A stretch of 64,000 bases of DNA from Asaia astilbis JCM 15831 (GCF_000613845.1 NZ_BAJT01000005.1:115638-179637), one strand, 5' to 3'. Counted from the first letter of the stretch, positions 10,850 through 21,456 are shown. Notes: a model not told the origin generated them from the letters alone. Numbers and translations are program-made.

Positions 10850-13492
10850 TCAGGTCAAATCGTTCTTGGATTCAAGCGCAAGTTTACGCAGCTCATAAAG
10901 GGCTTCGAGTGCGGCTTTGGGAGAGAGTGCGTCCGGGTCGATCGCCTCGAGCGCGTCACGCAGCCTATCAGGTTCGTGACGGGGGGCTTCGACGGCCTCA
11001 AAGAGAGGGAGTTGAGGCACGCTGCGCCCCTGATCGCGTTCGAGTGCGGTCAGTAGGCGCGTGGCGCGCTGAACCACCGGCATTGGCACTCCGGCAAGCT
11101 GGGCGACATGCACCCCCCAGCTTTTTTCGCAGCACCCTTGCGGACTTCGTGCTGGAAAACGACATCGCCCTGCCACTCACGGACCGCCATTGTGTAGGGA
11201 GTGAGGCGCGGCATGGAGTCAGAGAGGCTGCAAAGCTCGTGAAAATGCGTCGCGAAAATTGTGCGCGATCCGAGTTGCGAATGCAGGGCTTCGAGCGTTG
11301 CCCAGGCGATGGCAAGGCCATCGAGCGTCGACGTGCCCCGACCGATCTCATCCACGACAACAAGCGAACGCGGACCGGCCTGACGCAGGATCGCGGCTGT
11401 TTCGGTCATTTCCACCATGAAGGTCGAGCGACCGCGTGCGAGGTCATCGGCCGCACCGACACGTGAGAACAGACGGTCGACGATACCGATTCGTGCCTTT
11501 GTGGCCGGAACAGGCAAGCCTGCCTGTGCCAGAATGACGGCGAGGGCCGTTTGGCGCAGGAAGGTGGATTTTCCGGCCATGTTCGGTCCCGTCAGCAGCA
11601 TGACGCGCTGGTCGGGCGGAAGAAGGCAGTCATTGGGGATGAATTTCGTCGAACGCTCCAGAGCAGCCTCGACCACCGGGTGACGACATCCCTTGAGCTC
11701 GAAAGTCTGATCCTGCGTCATTTCCGGGCTGCACCAGGCGCCGCCCTGAGCCAGTCTGGCGCAGCCGGTCAGGACATCGGCCGTAGCAAAAAGCTCGGCC
11801 AGTTCGGGTAGAGCGGGATGGGAGACAGTCTCGGCAACCAGAGCGGCAAAGAGTCGGCGCTCGATGACGGCAGCGCGGTCTGCTGCTTCGAGAATGGCGC
11901 GATCGAGCTCGAGCAGCTCATCGGTTGTAAACCGGACTAGATTGGCCGTGCCCTGCCGAAACGATAATTCGGGCCGGTCCCGAAGCTTCGCTGCGTGGAG
12001 GGCAGAGGTTTCGATGATGTAGCCAAGCTGGGCGTGATGCTTGATCTTGAGCGTTGCGACGTTGAACTGCTCGGCATAGCGCTGCTGTAATGCCGCCAAC
12101 GTGCGTTTGCTGTCGTCACGCAGGCCGCGATAGCGGTCGAGATCGGGGTCGAACCCGGTGGCGATGGCGCCCCCGTCTTCGATACGCGCCGGAAGGCTCT
12201 CAGAAAGCGCTTTCTCAAGTGTCGAGAGCAGGGAATCCGCCCTGCCATAAAGACCGGCAAAGAGCGTCCGGATCAGGGCGGGGGTGGCTTCGTTGCACAA
12301 GGGCTCCAGCAAGGCCACCAGGGCATCGGCGGCCTGAAGCAGATCGCGCGTTGCAGCGAGATCCCGCGGCAGGCCGCGCCCTGTGGAGAGCCGTCCGAGT
12401 GCCCGCGCAAGGTCGGGTGCGCGTTTGAGAATCGGCGTGAGCGAGGCGATCAGGCCCGCTTGTCCGGCAATCCAGCGCCAACCGGCCTGACGTCCCTCGA
12501 TAAGCGCAAGATCGGTCGAGGGTGCAGCGATCCACTGGGCAAGCTGACGCTGTCCAGCGGCACTCACGCAACGGTCGACGGCGGAGAAGAGCGTGTGGGT
12601 GGTGGTGCCGTCGCGCGCCTGTATCAGATCGAGGCTGGCGCGCGTGGCAGGGTCGAGGCCTAGTGTTTCGGCGTCCCCACGACGGAGAGGGCGGGCGATG
12701 CGCGGCATGGCGCCTGCCTGGCTCCGCTTGACGTAATCGAGAACGAGGGCACCAGCCGGATTTCCTCTTCGGTAAAATCTCCCAGAATGGCGAGCTGAGC
12801 CACGTCGAAAGCCTGAGCCATGCGTGATCGGGCGGGATCGAGGCCAGGGAGGATGATATTGGGCGCGACGCGGGCGGTGAAAGGATCCGGGATGAGAGCA
12901 GGATCTGCGAGGATTTCGGAAGGGTCGAGCCTTGCGAGCAACTCCTCAAGCTGAGCCAGGGGCAGGGATGCGGTCTCGAAAGAACCGGTGGAAATGTCGA
13001 TCCAGCTGCGCCGCATGCCGTGGTCTGTCGGTTTTTTTTTGTCGGGGCGGCGAAGGCGAAAAGAAGATTTTGACGCCCGGCTTCGAGAAGTTCTTCTTCA
13101 GTCAGTGTGCCCGGCGTGACGAGACGGACAATGGCACGGGCGAGGGGCCCTTTTTGAGGAGGCTCGCCAGGTTTTCGTGCCTGTTCGGTCTGCTCTGCGA
13201 CCGCGACGCGAAATCCGCGTCGGATCAACCGGGCCAGATAGGCCGGGGCGGCTGCAACAGGCACGCCGCACATCGGAATGGGAAGGTCGCCATGCTTGCC
13301 GCGCGTGGTGAGACTGATGTCGAGCGCCATGGCGGCCGTCTCGGCATCGGCAAAAAACAGCTCGTAGAAATCGCCCATGCGGAAAAAAAGCAGGGCGTCA
13401 GGTTCCTGAGCTTTGAGGGTAAACCATTGCGCCATAGCAGGGGTTGCCCCCTCAGCCGAGGGAATAAGGCCGGTGATCTCCGGAGTGGTCAT
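10850..13492 (-). CDS. mutS: DNA mismatch repair protein MutS, frame broken three times
   Basis: MutS recognises mismatches and small loops and recruits MutL. Four frames join into about 881 residues. Domain I has FFRMGDFYELFFADA (Phe-x-Glu mismatch wedge). The connector/core follows. The ATPase has Walker A TGPNMAGKSTFLRQ, VVVDEIGRGTSTLDGLAIAW and FATHFHEL. The tail is WGVHVAQLAGVP. Breaks lie at the run of about nine T at 13032-13040, near 12755, and at the T run 11122-11127. Each is cured by restoring one base, and span +3 divides by 3. Catalytic residues are all intact. If real, the strain would lack MutS; homopolymer error is more likely. Confidence 0.92.
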
Positions 13493-13663
13493 GATTGGAA
13501 AACTCGCCGCATACCGCCTGTTCTAGCTTCCCAAACTCTCACTGTGAACAGCAAGTCAAGCACTGTGAGACGATGGGAGTGCGGTCATGATAATTTCGCA
13601 ACGCCTTGTTCGCTAAGCGGAAAGATTGCCCGTTCTCTCCCAGAAGACTGCACAAAATTCTCA

Positions 13664-15220
13664 CTATTGTGAGGCACGCTTGCGACGCAGGAGTCGATTC
13701 ACGATACGGTCAGGTCTTGCTACGCCGAGCGCCCACAGCGCGCCAAGATAGATGATCCCGGCGATCCCCATAAGGACACTGAGCATGCCTGCGCGTGTCA
13801 GGCCGCTCCAGCCCACCAGTCCGGGAGCGATGAGGCGTGTCAGGATCAGAGTGGCAAGCGCCATGACGACAGAGGCAGCCACGACACGGAGCAGACGACG
13901 GATGAGCGCCCGGTCGGGACAAAAGACGTCCCGCCGAAAAAGAATGACAGCCAGAAAGGCCAGATTGACGAGGGCTGCGATTGTGCTGGCCAGAGGCGGG
14001 CCGACATGAACGAGCGGCTTGTAGAGCAGAAGGTTGAGGCCCAGATTCAGCACCAGCGTGAGAAAACCGATCCTCACCGGGGTTTTGGTGTCGCCATGAG
14101 CGAAAAATCCGGGAGACAGCACCTTGATGAGGATGAAGGCCGGCAGGCCAAGGGCGTAGGCGCGCAGGGACTGAGCCGAAGAAAGCGCGTCCTGTGTCGT
14201 GAATTTGCCGTAGCCGAACAGCGTGGCCATGATTTCCGGCGCCAGAGCGAGTAAACCGAAACAGGCCGGAAAGGTAAGGATCGCGGCGTAATCGATCGCC
14301 CGATTGAGTGTCTGTTGCCCGCCCGTCGCGTCACGCGCCGCGACATGGCGCGTCAGGACGGGCAGGAGCGTGGTGCCAGCTGCTGCGCCCAGAACACCCA
14401 GAGGTAATTGATTGACCCGGTCTGCAAAATACAGCCACGAAATCGATCCGGCTGGCAGAAGGGTCGAAATCAGCGTGTCGACTGTCAGATTGAGCTGGGT
14501 GGCGCCGGAGCCCAGCAGGCCGGGCCAGAGCCGACGCAACATGTCACGCATTTCCGAAGTCAGGCGTGGTTTTGGCAGAGACAGCCGGATGCCGGCGCGT
14601 CGGACTGACCAGAGCAACAATCCGAGCTGTACAAAGCCGGATATCGTGATGCCGACCGCCGTGCAGATCACCGTGTCATGAAAGACAAGCGCGCCAAGAA
14701 GAATGGCCGCGATGCCCACGATATTGAAGGAGACATAAGCTCCGGCAGCCATCGAAAACCGATGCAGCCCATTGAGAACGCCGGCCACGAGGGCCGCGGT
14801 ACAGATCAAGATGAGATAGGGGAAGGTGATCCGGGTCAGTTTGACTGCGAGATCGAACCGCCCCCCGGCATGATCGAAGCCGGGCGCAATCAGTTCGATG
14901 ATCCAGGGCATGAAAACTTCGCCCAGGATCGTGAGGCCCAGCAGCCACGCGCTGAGACAGCTCAGGGCCTGCGAAGCAAAACGTGTCGCATCTTCCTCGC
15001 CTCGCGCCGTGAGCTTTTCGGTAAAAAGCGGGACGAAAGCCGCATTGAAGGCCCCCTCGCCGAACAGGCGCCGAAACATGTTCGGCAGACGAAAGGCGAT
15101 TTGATAGGCATCCTGAACAGGTCCTGCACCCAGAAACGCTGCAAGAAGCTGGTCGCGCACCAGACCGAGGATACGAGACAGCATGGTCCAACCACCAACG
15201 GTGATCAGGTTACGGAGCAT
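13664..15220 (-). CDS. murJ: Lipid II flippase MurJ (MviN)
   Basis: 518 residues, intact. MurJ moves lipid II across the inner membrane for peptidoglycan synthesis. The N-terminal LITVGGWTMLSRILGLVRDQLLA and LPNMFRRLFGEGAFNAAFVP motifs are diagnostic of MurJ, followed by about 14 hydrophobic segments and a basic tail (RLLRRKRASQ). The start has GGAAG a few bases upstream. It is the first gene of the minus-strand series murJ, mutS, glnD, with a 171-base gap before mutS; murJ-glnD linkage is common in alphaproteobacteria. Confidence 0.95.
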   Translation of the reverse strand: MLRNLITVGGWTMLSRILGLVRDQLLAAFLGAGPVQDAYQIAFRLPNMFRRLFGEGAFNAAFVPLFTEKLTARGEEDATRFASQALSCLSAWLLGLTILGEVFMPWIIELIAPGFDHAGGRFDLAVKLTRITFPYLILICTAALVAGVLNGLHRFSMAAGAYVSFNIVGIAAILLGALVFHDTVICTAVGITISGFVQLGLLLWSVRRAGIRLSLPKPRLTSEMRDMLRRLWPGLLGSGATQLNLTVDTLISTLLPAGSISWLYFADRVNQLPLGVLGAAAGTTLLPVLTRHVAARDATGGQQTLNRAIDYAAILTFPACFGLLALAPEIMATLFGYGKFTTQDALSSAQSLRAYALGLPAFILIKVLSPGFFAHGDTKTPVRIGFLTLVLNLGLNLLLYKPLVHVGPPLASTIAALVNLAFLAVILFRRDVFCPDRALIRRLLRVVAASVVMALATLILTRLIAPGLVGWSGLTRAGMLSVLMGIAGIIYLGALWALGVARPDRIVNRLLRRKRASQ

Positions 15221-15539
15221 TCCGGGCTTCCAGTCAGAAAACGAACTTCACAAAGGGGGCTTCTTAAACGCAAGGGCAGGGAACAGCCAAGGCAGGATAT
15301 ACTCTCTGGATTGCGGACAGAAGACGAGAGCGAAAACCCCGCTTCGTCAAAGACTTAATAAGTAAGATGGATTATGGCTTAATTGCGTTTTCCGATAGTG
15401 TAATGCCAGTGGTTTTCAAAAGGTTTCCGGTCCCTCAGGCTCACGCGTCCGCGATTGCGGAAGGGCGATGCCTCTGGCAGAAGACGCAAGGCGTTGCCAG
15501 GGAGGTCAGACCTCTCAAACTCTTAGAAAGGCAGACCCC
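15221..15539. other. Divergent intergenic region between murJ and the LysE-type exporter
   Basis: About 319 bases with no supportable gene. The middle part (about 15345-15405) is AT-rich compared with its surroundings and probably holds promoters for both directions; I cannot assign boxes with confidence. A frame open to 15468 on the plus strand precedes the exporter start but does not look like protein. Confidence 0.5.
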
Positions 15540-16178
15540 ATGAGCCCGATCCTTCTCTCCCTGACGAGTTTCGTTCTGGCAGCTGGCGTGTTCACGCTCG
15601 TGCCGGGGCTCGACACGGCGTTCGTGTTGCGGACCTCGACCCTGTCAGGCCCGCGATCCGGGTTCGGGGCGGCTCTTGGGATAACTCTGGGCCTGTTCGT
15701 CTGGGGGATTTGCGCCGCGTTTGGGCTGACGGCGCTTCTGGCTGCGTCGAAAATGGGCTTTCTGATCGTCAAATGGGTGGGCGCGCTCTATCTCTTCACG
15801 ATCGGCATCAGGCTGCTTTTGCAACCGCGCACGGCCCTGCGCGATGAAGAGGGCAGCTCGAACCCCAACAGGCAGTCGGCCCTGAGCTGTTTTCGTCAGG
15901 GATTGCTGACCAATCTGCTCAATCCGAAAGTCGGTATTTTCTTCATTACCTTCCTGCCGCAATTCATCCCGCATGATGTCAACGTGGTCACGTTCTCATT
16001 GCTGCTCGCCGGGATTCAGGTCCTGCTGACTCTGAGCTGGTTCTCATTGCTCATCATGATGACCGTACCGCTCGGCGCGTTCCTGTCGCGTCCGCGGATC
16101 GTGAAAATTCTCGATCGTGCGACAGGAATGATCTTTGTTGCTTTCGGGCTCAAGCTGGCATTCGAGCGGCAGGGATAA
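15540..16178 (+). CDS. LysE/RhtB family amino-acid exporter
   Basis: 212 residues from ATG 15540 with an AGAAAGG ribosome site. Six hydrophobic segments are visible. The N-terminus FVLAAGVFTLVPGLDTAFVLRT and the LNPKVGIFFITFLPQFI motif are typical of LysE/RhtB exporters, which expel amino acids or derivatives such as homoserine, threonine or lysine. The substrate cannot be told from sequence. It converges with the glutathione peroxidase gene. Confidence 0.9.
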   Translation: MSPILLSLTSFVLAAGVFTLVPGLDTAFVLRTSTLSGPRSGFGAALGITLGLFVWGICAAFGLTALLAASKMGFLIVKWVGALYLFTIGIRLLLQPRTALRDEEGSSNPNRQSALSCFRQGLLTNLLNPKVGIFFITFLPQFIPHDVNVVTFSLLLAGIQVLLTLSWFSLLIMMTVPLGAFLSRPRIVKILDRATGMIFVAFGLKLAFERQG

Positions 16179-16202
16179 GGCAATCCATACCGCTGATGGC
16201 GT

Positions 16203-16690
16203 TCAGTGATCCATCACGGCGCGCATGACCGAGGCTTTCATGCGGCTGGAATCGGGTGACGTCAGCGGTGTGAACCATTTGACGAGCTCCCCTTCGCGCG
16301 AAACGAGATATTTATAGAAATTCCAGCGCGGCAGGGCCAGCATGCCGCCCTCCTTGGCAAGCCAGCGAAAGATGGGCGTTGCTCCTTGCCTTTGACCCGT
16401 GATTTGGCGGCCATCGGAAAACTGACGCCGTAATTGCGTGAACAGGTCGTTTGGATTTCGGAAGCAGAGCCCGGTTCCTGCTGGCCAAAATCGTTGCTCG
16501 GAATACCGATGACAACCAGACCCGACTGACCGTACTTGCTCCAGAGATGCTGAAGCCCTTCGTACTGGGGCGTGAAGCCGCATTTGGAGGCTGTGTTGAC
16601 GATCAGAACGGCCTTGCCTTTGAAGTCAGCCATGGAGATGGGTTGGCCGCACAGGGCCGGGATGGTGAGGTCGTAGAAACTGTTCGTCAT
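16203..16690 (-). CDS. Glutathione peroxidase family protein, frame broken
   Basis: Reduces peroxides using glutathione or thioredoxin. ATG 16690 opens NSFYDLTIPALCGQPISMADF. The catalytic cysteine motif VNTASKCGFTPQYEGL and the GIPSNDFGQQEPGS motif are present (cysteine form, no selenocysteine). Phase is lost near 16382, and the second frame supplies ATPIFRWLAKEGG and the conserved WNFYKYLVSREG with the catalytic Trp-Asn. One restored base gives 162 residues, the usual length. Other ATGs upstream in frame (16726) are possible but less like the family. Confidence 0.9.
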
Positions 16691-16903
16691 GGTGATCCGT
16701 CGCGTGATGCAAAGAGCGTTCTTCATTATGTGGCTTTGCGCTGGACACTCTTCAAGCATCTCGACACATTGCCTCCTTGCGTTTTGTAAACGGTTCGTGT
16801 CTTTCCCGATGCGAGAAAGCGTTACAGCGTGTTTGCTGGGGAGCCATTTCGTTGCAGCGCCGCAGACGCTTGCGCGAATTCAGCGAGGGGAGAAGACGCG
16901 TCG

Positions 16904-18145
16904 ATGTCACTGCGCGGTTTGATCGGTATTGCAGTGCTCATTGCGCTCGGTGTTCTCTTTTCGACCAATCGAAAAGCTATCAATGTCCGTCAGGTCGCGA
17001 TCGCCCTTGCCCTGCAATGCCTGATCGGGGCGTTGGCCCTCTTCTTTCCCTTGGGGCGACGCCTTTTCGGGGCTTTGGCCGATGGGGTCGGTGCAGCCCT
17101 GGCCTATGGTCAGGTGGGCACGCATTTTCTGTTCGGCGGATTGTCCGGCCCGAAAATGGAGGCTCTCTTCGGTCAGGACAGCTTCATCTTTGCGTTTCAG
17201 GTGCTGCCTGCCATTGTCTACGTCTCTGCGCTGATCTCCCTTTTCTATCATTGGGGGGTCATGCAGGCATTTGCCCGTCTGGTCGGGCAGGGGCTGCGTC
17301 GCCTCCTTGGCACGACGGCCATTGAATCGTTTTCTGCCGTCATGACGGTGTTTCTGGGGCAGAGCGAAATGCCCGTCGTGCTGCGCCCTTATCTTGGCAA
17401 GCTTAAACAATCGGAGCTTTTCACGATCATGAGTTCCGGCACGGCGTCGGTGTCGGGCTCGGTTCTGGCTGGCTATGCCGGGCTTGGCGTTCCCATGACC
17501 TATCTTCTGGCCGCGTCCTTCATGGCCATTCCGGGCGGACTGCTTTTTTCAAAGCTGCTCTGGCCAACGCCTGAAGACACGCATGCAGGACATGAGCCCA
17601 TGCCCCGAGCCGTCCTGGAGACAAACGGGCTTTTCGATGCGCTGGCCGAAGGGGCCATGAGTGGCGCGCGGGTGGCTGTTGCCGTCGGGGCGGTGCTGGT
17701 TGCCTTTGTCGGGATCACGGCGCTTGTCGACGGTGTGCTCCATGGCGTCGGCGGCTGGATGCATCTGCCCGGGCTAAGCCTGTCCACGGTTCTGGGCACA
17801 CTTATGGCGCCGCTTGCCTGGTTGATCGGTATCCCCTGGTCCGAGTGCTTCCAGATCGGTGGTTTTCTCGGGCAGAAAATCGCGTTCAATGAGTTTGTGG
17901 CCTATGTCGGCCTCTCTCCGCTTATCCATGCCCATGCGCTCTCGGCGCATGATCTGGCGATCGTTTCGGTCGCTCTTTGCGGGTTTTCCAATTCCTCCAG
18001 CGTGGGCATTCTGATTGGTGGTTTCGGCAGTGTCGCTCCGGAGCGCCGGGCCGAGATTGCCAGGATCGCCTCGCGCTGTGTGATCGCAGGGACGCTCTCA
18101 AACCTGATGAGTGCCGCCATCACCGGGCTTTTTATCGCCGCGTGA
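16904..18145 (+). CDS. Concentrative nucleoside transporter (CNT/NupC family)
   Basis: About 413 residues from ATG 16904 (MSLRGLIGIAVLIALG), downstream of an AGCGAGGGGAGA stretch. The family imports nucleosides with protons. Typical elements are LLGTTAIESFSAVMTVFLGQSEMP, GTASVSGSVLAGYAGLG and the C-terminal LCGFSNSSSVGILIGG signature. Around ten membrane segments are visible. It stands alone between convergent neighbours; no nucleoside catabolic genes are next to it, although mtnP lies 28 kb away. Confidence 0.92.
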   Translation: MSLRGLIGIAVLIALGVLFSTNRKAINVRQVAIALALQCLIGALALFFPLGRRLFGALADGVGAALAYGQVGTHFLFGGLSGPKMEALFGQDSFIFAFQVLPAIVYVSALISLFYHWGVMQAFARLVGQGLRRLLGTTAIESFSAVMTVFLGQSEMPVVLRPYLGKLKQSELFTIMSSGTASVSGSVLAGYAGLGVPMTYLLAASFMAIPGGLLFSKLLWPTPEDTHAGHEPMPRAVLETNGLFDALAEGAMSGARVAVAVGAVLVAFVGITALVDGVLHGVGGWMHLPGLSLSTVLGTLMAPLAWLIGIPWSECFQIGGFLGQKIAFNEFVAYVGLSPLIHAHALSAHDLAIVSVALCGFSNSSSVGILIGGFGSVAPERRAEIARIASRCVIAGTLSNLMSAAITGLFIAA

Positions 18146-18184
18146 GGGAGGCGGGTTCAGCGATCAGCGTGATGGTTGTAACCC

Positions 18185-18895
18185 TTAGAGTGTTTGGCCC
18201 TGTCGGATAATCATGGCTTGCGTGGTCGGGAGCTCGATGACGTGCTCCGGCTTGTCGGCGAGGTATTCGGCAAAGGCTTGAGACACCCCGTCGATGATCG
18301 AATAATCATGGGTCAGAATAATGCCGCCCGGGATCATGCGTGGGTAGAAATAGGCCAGACCGGCAAGGGTCGCCTCGTAAAGATCGACATCGAGATGAAC
18401 AAAGCTGTAGCGCTCGTCTCCAAGGCTTGAGGCAGAATCGGGAAAGAAACCCGGGTGGAATGCGACATTTTCGTACCCTGCAAGCTTCTGCCTGACGCTC
18501 TCGAGAGAGCCATGAAACTCGCCCTTCGCGAAAACCTTGCCTTCCTTACCTTTGGGGGCGGGAAGTCCCTCGAACGTGTCAAAAAGGTGGAGCGTCCGAT
18601 GAGCCTTGACCATGCAGAGAAGCTCGGCTGAGGCACCGCGATAGACGCCGAATTCGGCAAGATCACCCTCATAGACCGCCTGAGCATGGGCCAGCTCGTG
18701 CAGCACGAAAGCCTCGTCGCTGCTGAGAAGGGAGTCGGTGCCCGAGCGTGCCTTGTTCAGGCGACGCAGGGTAACGGGGTGCTTGTGTCCGCCGAGAAGC
18801 TTCATCTGCAGGGCGTTATGCAGGCCGAATGTCAGAAAACGCACAAAACGGTTGCGGCTGACGAGACGGCGCATGGCTTCATTACGCATCCACAT
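18185..18895 (-). CDS. TylF/MycF-type SAM-dependent methyltransferase
   Basis: 236 residues from ATG 18895 with an AAAGGA ribosome site. The motifs DLAEFGVYRGASAELLC (SAM loop), LHLFDTFEGLPAP, and FVHLDVDLYEATLAGLAYFYPRM, then GGIILTHDYS, match the macrocin O-methyltransferase (TylF) family, which methylates sugars and other small molecules. Metal-binding aspartates are in the HLDVD motif. It is the last gene of the run hemC, hemD, rlmJ, gpsA, 24 bases after gpsA. The substrate is unknown. Confidence 0.85.
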   Translation of the reverse strand: MWMRNEAMRRLVSRNRFVRFLTFGLHNALQMKLLGGHKHPVTLRRLNKARSGTDSLLSSDEAFVLHELAHAQAVYEGDLAEFGVYRGASAELLCMVKAHRTLHLFDTFEGLPAPKGKEGKVFAKGEFHGSLESVRQKLAGYENVAFHPGFFPDSASSLGDERYSFVHLDVDLYEATLAGLAYFYPRMIPGGIILTHDYSIIDGVSQAFAEYLADKPEHVIELPTTQAMIIRQGQTL

Positions 18896-18919
18896 GAGAC
18901 TGTCCTTTTACGGTTCTTC

Positions 18920-19885
18920 TTATTCGACCGTTATCGGTCGTTCCAGGAGCTGACGTCGTGCTTGCGCCAGATCGATCTCATTGTCCAGAAAGGCGGAAAC
19001 GGTCTCGACAATCGGCATCGCGATGCCGAGTTTTCGTGCTGTTGCAGCGAGGGCAGGCGCCGTGGCGACGCCCTCGGCAACCGTGCTGCGCGTCTTCAGG
19101 ATATCGGCAAGGCGGACGCCCTGACCGAGTTCGAGACCGAGGCTGTAATTGCGCGATCCTGCGCCCGTGCAGGTCAGGATGAGGTCGCCCAGACCGCTCA
19201 GCCCTGCAATTGTGGTCGCTCTTCCGCCCAGAGCGGCTGCCAGCCGACCGATTTCGACAATGGCGCGTGTGATGAGGGCCGCGCGTGCATTTTCGCCCAT
19301 TCCCGCGCCGATGGCGATACCGGCGCCGATGGCGACAACGTTCTTGGCAGCCCCAGCAATCTGCACGCCGATCGGGTCATCGCTCGCGTAAAGTCTGAAA
19401 TCCGGCGATGAAAGCAGGGAGACATAATGCCGGGCAGCGTCGAGTGAGGAGGCTGCAATCGTTGCCGCAGCAGGCGCGCCTCTGGCGACCTCGATGGCGA
19501 AGTTAGGTCCCGACAGCACGGCGTGAGCACGGTCGGGCTGGGTCTGTGCGAGGATCTCCAGAGGGAGCGCGCCGGAGCCGAATTCGAGCCCCTTGCAGCA
19601 CACAACGAGGGGAGAATTCCCTCTCAGTTTTGGCGCTATCTGACGCAGGGTCTGCATCGGCACGACGATCAGCGTCAGATCGGCGTCTTCCGGCAGGGTC
19701 GAGGTCACGGTAACAGCGTCAGGCAGGGTCACTGCAGGCAGGCGGGGCAGGTTTCGGCAGGTCGGATCGATCTCTGAGCGCGACCAGAGTGTCACCTGTG
19801 CTCCGGCTCTTGCGGCAGCGCAGGAAAGGGCGATGCCCCAGGCGCCAGCGCCGATGACGGCGATATGGGTGGTGCTGGTGCTCAT
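18920..19885 (-). CDS. gpsA: NAD(P)H-dependent glycerol-3-phosphate dehydrogenase GpsA
   Basis: 321 residues from ATG 19885 (MSTSTTHIAVIGAGAWG). GpsA reduces dihydroxyacetone phosphate to sn-glycerol 3-phosphate for phospholipid synthesis. The GxGxxG nucleotide loop, the SGPNFAIEVARG motif, the catalytic lysine in AGAAKNVVAIGAGI and GLSGLGDLILTCTGAGSRN are visible. The frame is open upstream to 20062 but that part overlaps rlmJ. The start overlaps the rlmJ stop by 4 bases (ATGA), implying coupling. Confidence 0.95.
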   Translation of the reverse strand: MSTSTTHIAVIGAGAWGIALSCAAARAGAQVTLWSRSEIDPTCRNLPRLPAVTLPDAVTVTSTLPEDADLTLIVVPMQTLRQIAPKLRGNSPLVVCCKGLEFGSGALPLEILAQTQPDRAHAVLSGPNFAIEVARGAPAAATIAASSLDAARHYVSLLSSPDFRLYASDDPIGVQIAGAAKNVVAIGAGIAIGAGMGENARAALITRAIVEIGRLAAALGGRATTIAGLSGLGDLILTCTGAGSRNYSLGLELGQGVRLADILKTRSTVAEGVATAPALAATARKLGIAMPIVETVSAFLDNEIDLAQARRQLLERPITVE

Positions 19886-20715
19886 TCTTCCACGATCCGT
19901 CTGATGTCGATGCTGCCTTCCCCGTCTGGGGCGAGGACGGGCAGAAGCGCTTCGAGCAGGGACTGCGCCTGCGTCTCGAAACGATAGGGGGGCGAGGCGA
20001 CCAGAAGCCCGCATCCGTTCAGGCGCGTCGGGTCGGTCGGTGAGCGCAGAAGCAGGCTGCAATCGAGGAGATCCCGCACGCCGGAATCGCGAAGGGCGTC
20101 GTGAAACTGGCGAACGGGTGCCCGGTGTTTGATGGGATACCAGGCCGCGACGATGCCCATCGGAAAAAGCTTCCGGCTTGTCTGGATGGCCTCAGCCAGC
20201 CGGGCGAATTCGTCCCCCTTCTCGAAAGGAGGGTCGATGAGAACGAGCCCGCGTTTCAGGTCGCGGGGGGGCAAGAACGCTTTCAGAGCGGTATAGCCAT
20301 CGCGTTCATGCACCGCGACCTGACCTTGCAGGCGGAAAAGCTGCTTTAATGTCGCGGCGTCTTCAGGATGGAGTTCGCAGCAAATCAACCGGTCCTGTTC
20401 GCGCAGGAGCGAGGCGATCAGGCTTGGCGAACCGGGATAGCGTGTCGGGGCGCCCAGGGCGGTAATTGTTTTCAGGTAATCGACGAGTTCGTCCGGGCCT
20501 TCGGGAATTGCGTCGAAACGCCCGATACCCTCGCGCCATTCTCCGGTTTTCTGCGCCTCGATAGAGTCGAGATCATAGGCGCCGCATCCCGAATGCGTAT
20601 CGAGCACGCAAAAACCGGCAGGTTTGCGGAGCAAATGCCGCAGGATCACAAGCATGAGCCCGTGTTTCATCATGTCGGCGAAATTGCCCGCGTGATAAGC
20701 GTGCCGGTAGTTCAC
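19882..20715 (-). CDS. rlmJ: 23S rRNA (adenine-2030-N6)-methyltransferase RlmJ
   Basis: 277 residues from a GTG start. MNYRHAYHAGNFADMMKHGLM is the RlmJ hallmark (the first Met here is GTG-coded). LDTHSGCGAYDL is the SAM site, and LVLIDPPFEKGDEF is the N6-adenine catalytic DPPF motif. It modifies A2030 of 23S rRNA. It sits 14 bases downstream of hemD and overlaps gpsA by 4 bases, inside the hemC operon. Confidence 0.94.
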   Translation of the reverse strand: MNYRHAYHAGNFADMMKHGLMLVILRHLLRKPAGFCVLDTHSGCGAYDLDSIEAQKTGEWREGIGRFDAIPEGPDELVDYLKTITALGAPTRYPGSPSLIASLLREQDRLICCELHPEDAATLKQLFRLQGQVAVHERDGYTALKAFLPPRDLKRGLVLIDPPFEKGDEFARLAEAIQTSRKLFPMGIVAAWYPIKHRAPVRQFHDALRDSGVRDLLDCSLLLRSPTDPTRLNGCGLLVASPPYRFETQAQSLLEALLPVLAPDGEGSIDIRRIVEE

Positions 20716-20729
20716 AGCGTGTCGTGCCT

Positions 20730-21456
20730 CTAAAGCTGGTCGGTGGACAAGGAAGGGCGCGGCCCCAGAAGATCGAGCAGCGCATCCTGCTCCGGGTGGG
20801 GAGCAATGGCAATTTCACCAAAGGGTGCACAGCGCAGCGCTTCGCCGATCGGCGCCGAAAGCGCAAGGGCCGGTATCCGGGCAAGCGGAGCGCGATCCGG
20901 GCCGAAGGCGTCGAGAAAAGCCCGTGCTGTTGCAGCAGAATAAAAGAGGATGGCCTTGACCTCTTCCCTCACGATCATGCGCGCGAAACTTGGTCGAGAG
21001 GGCCGGTTGTTTCTGTGCGGTAGACGACGCGTCGCGTCACGCGGTGCCCCTGGGCGCGTAACTGGGCGGCCAGTTCCAGACCGAGATTCTGTCCGGTTGC
21101 GAGAAGAAGCCGCTCGCGGGTACTGGCGACACCGAGATGGGCGACAAGAGAGCGCGCCGTGCCTCCTGCGTGATCGACTGAGGTGAAACCCAGAGATCGG
21201 GCACGTTCTGCGGTGCGTGCGCCGACTGCCAGCAGGGGAACGTCGCGTGCGACAAGGGTGTTGAGTGCGCTCAGGCTTTGACCGCTGGTGACGATGATCC
21301 GATCGATTGCCGAAACCGCCCCGAGAGCGAGGGGGACGATCCTGAGCATGGGTGCCGGATGCGGCGCCCATCCGAGCCGCTCGAGGCTGAGCAGGTCTCG
21401 CTCAGACCTGGCTCCGGCCTTGTGACAAAAACCGTTCGGGCAGGCGTGTCAGCCAT
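20730..21456 (-). CDS. hemD: Uroporphyrinogen-III synthase HemD, frame broken twice
   Basis: HemD closes and isomerises hydroxymethylbilane to uroporphyrinogen III. Three frames chain together: ATG 21456 (ARTVFVTRPEPGLSET), then LLSLERLGWAPHPAPMLRI to RRVVYRTE, then SFARMIVREEVKAILFYSAATARAF to the end. Breaks near 21395 and 20993 are each mended by one base, giving 242 residues, normal for HemD. It overlaps the hemC stop by 8 bases. The low sequence conservation of HemD makes the call rest partly on the hemC neighbour and on the typical ILFYSAATARAFLD and VYRTE signatures. Confidence 0.88.
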
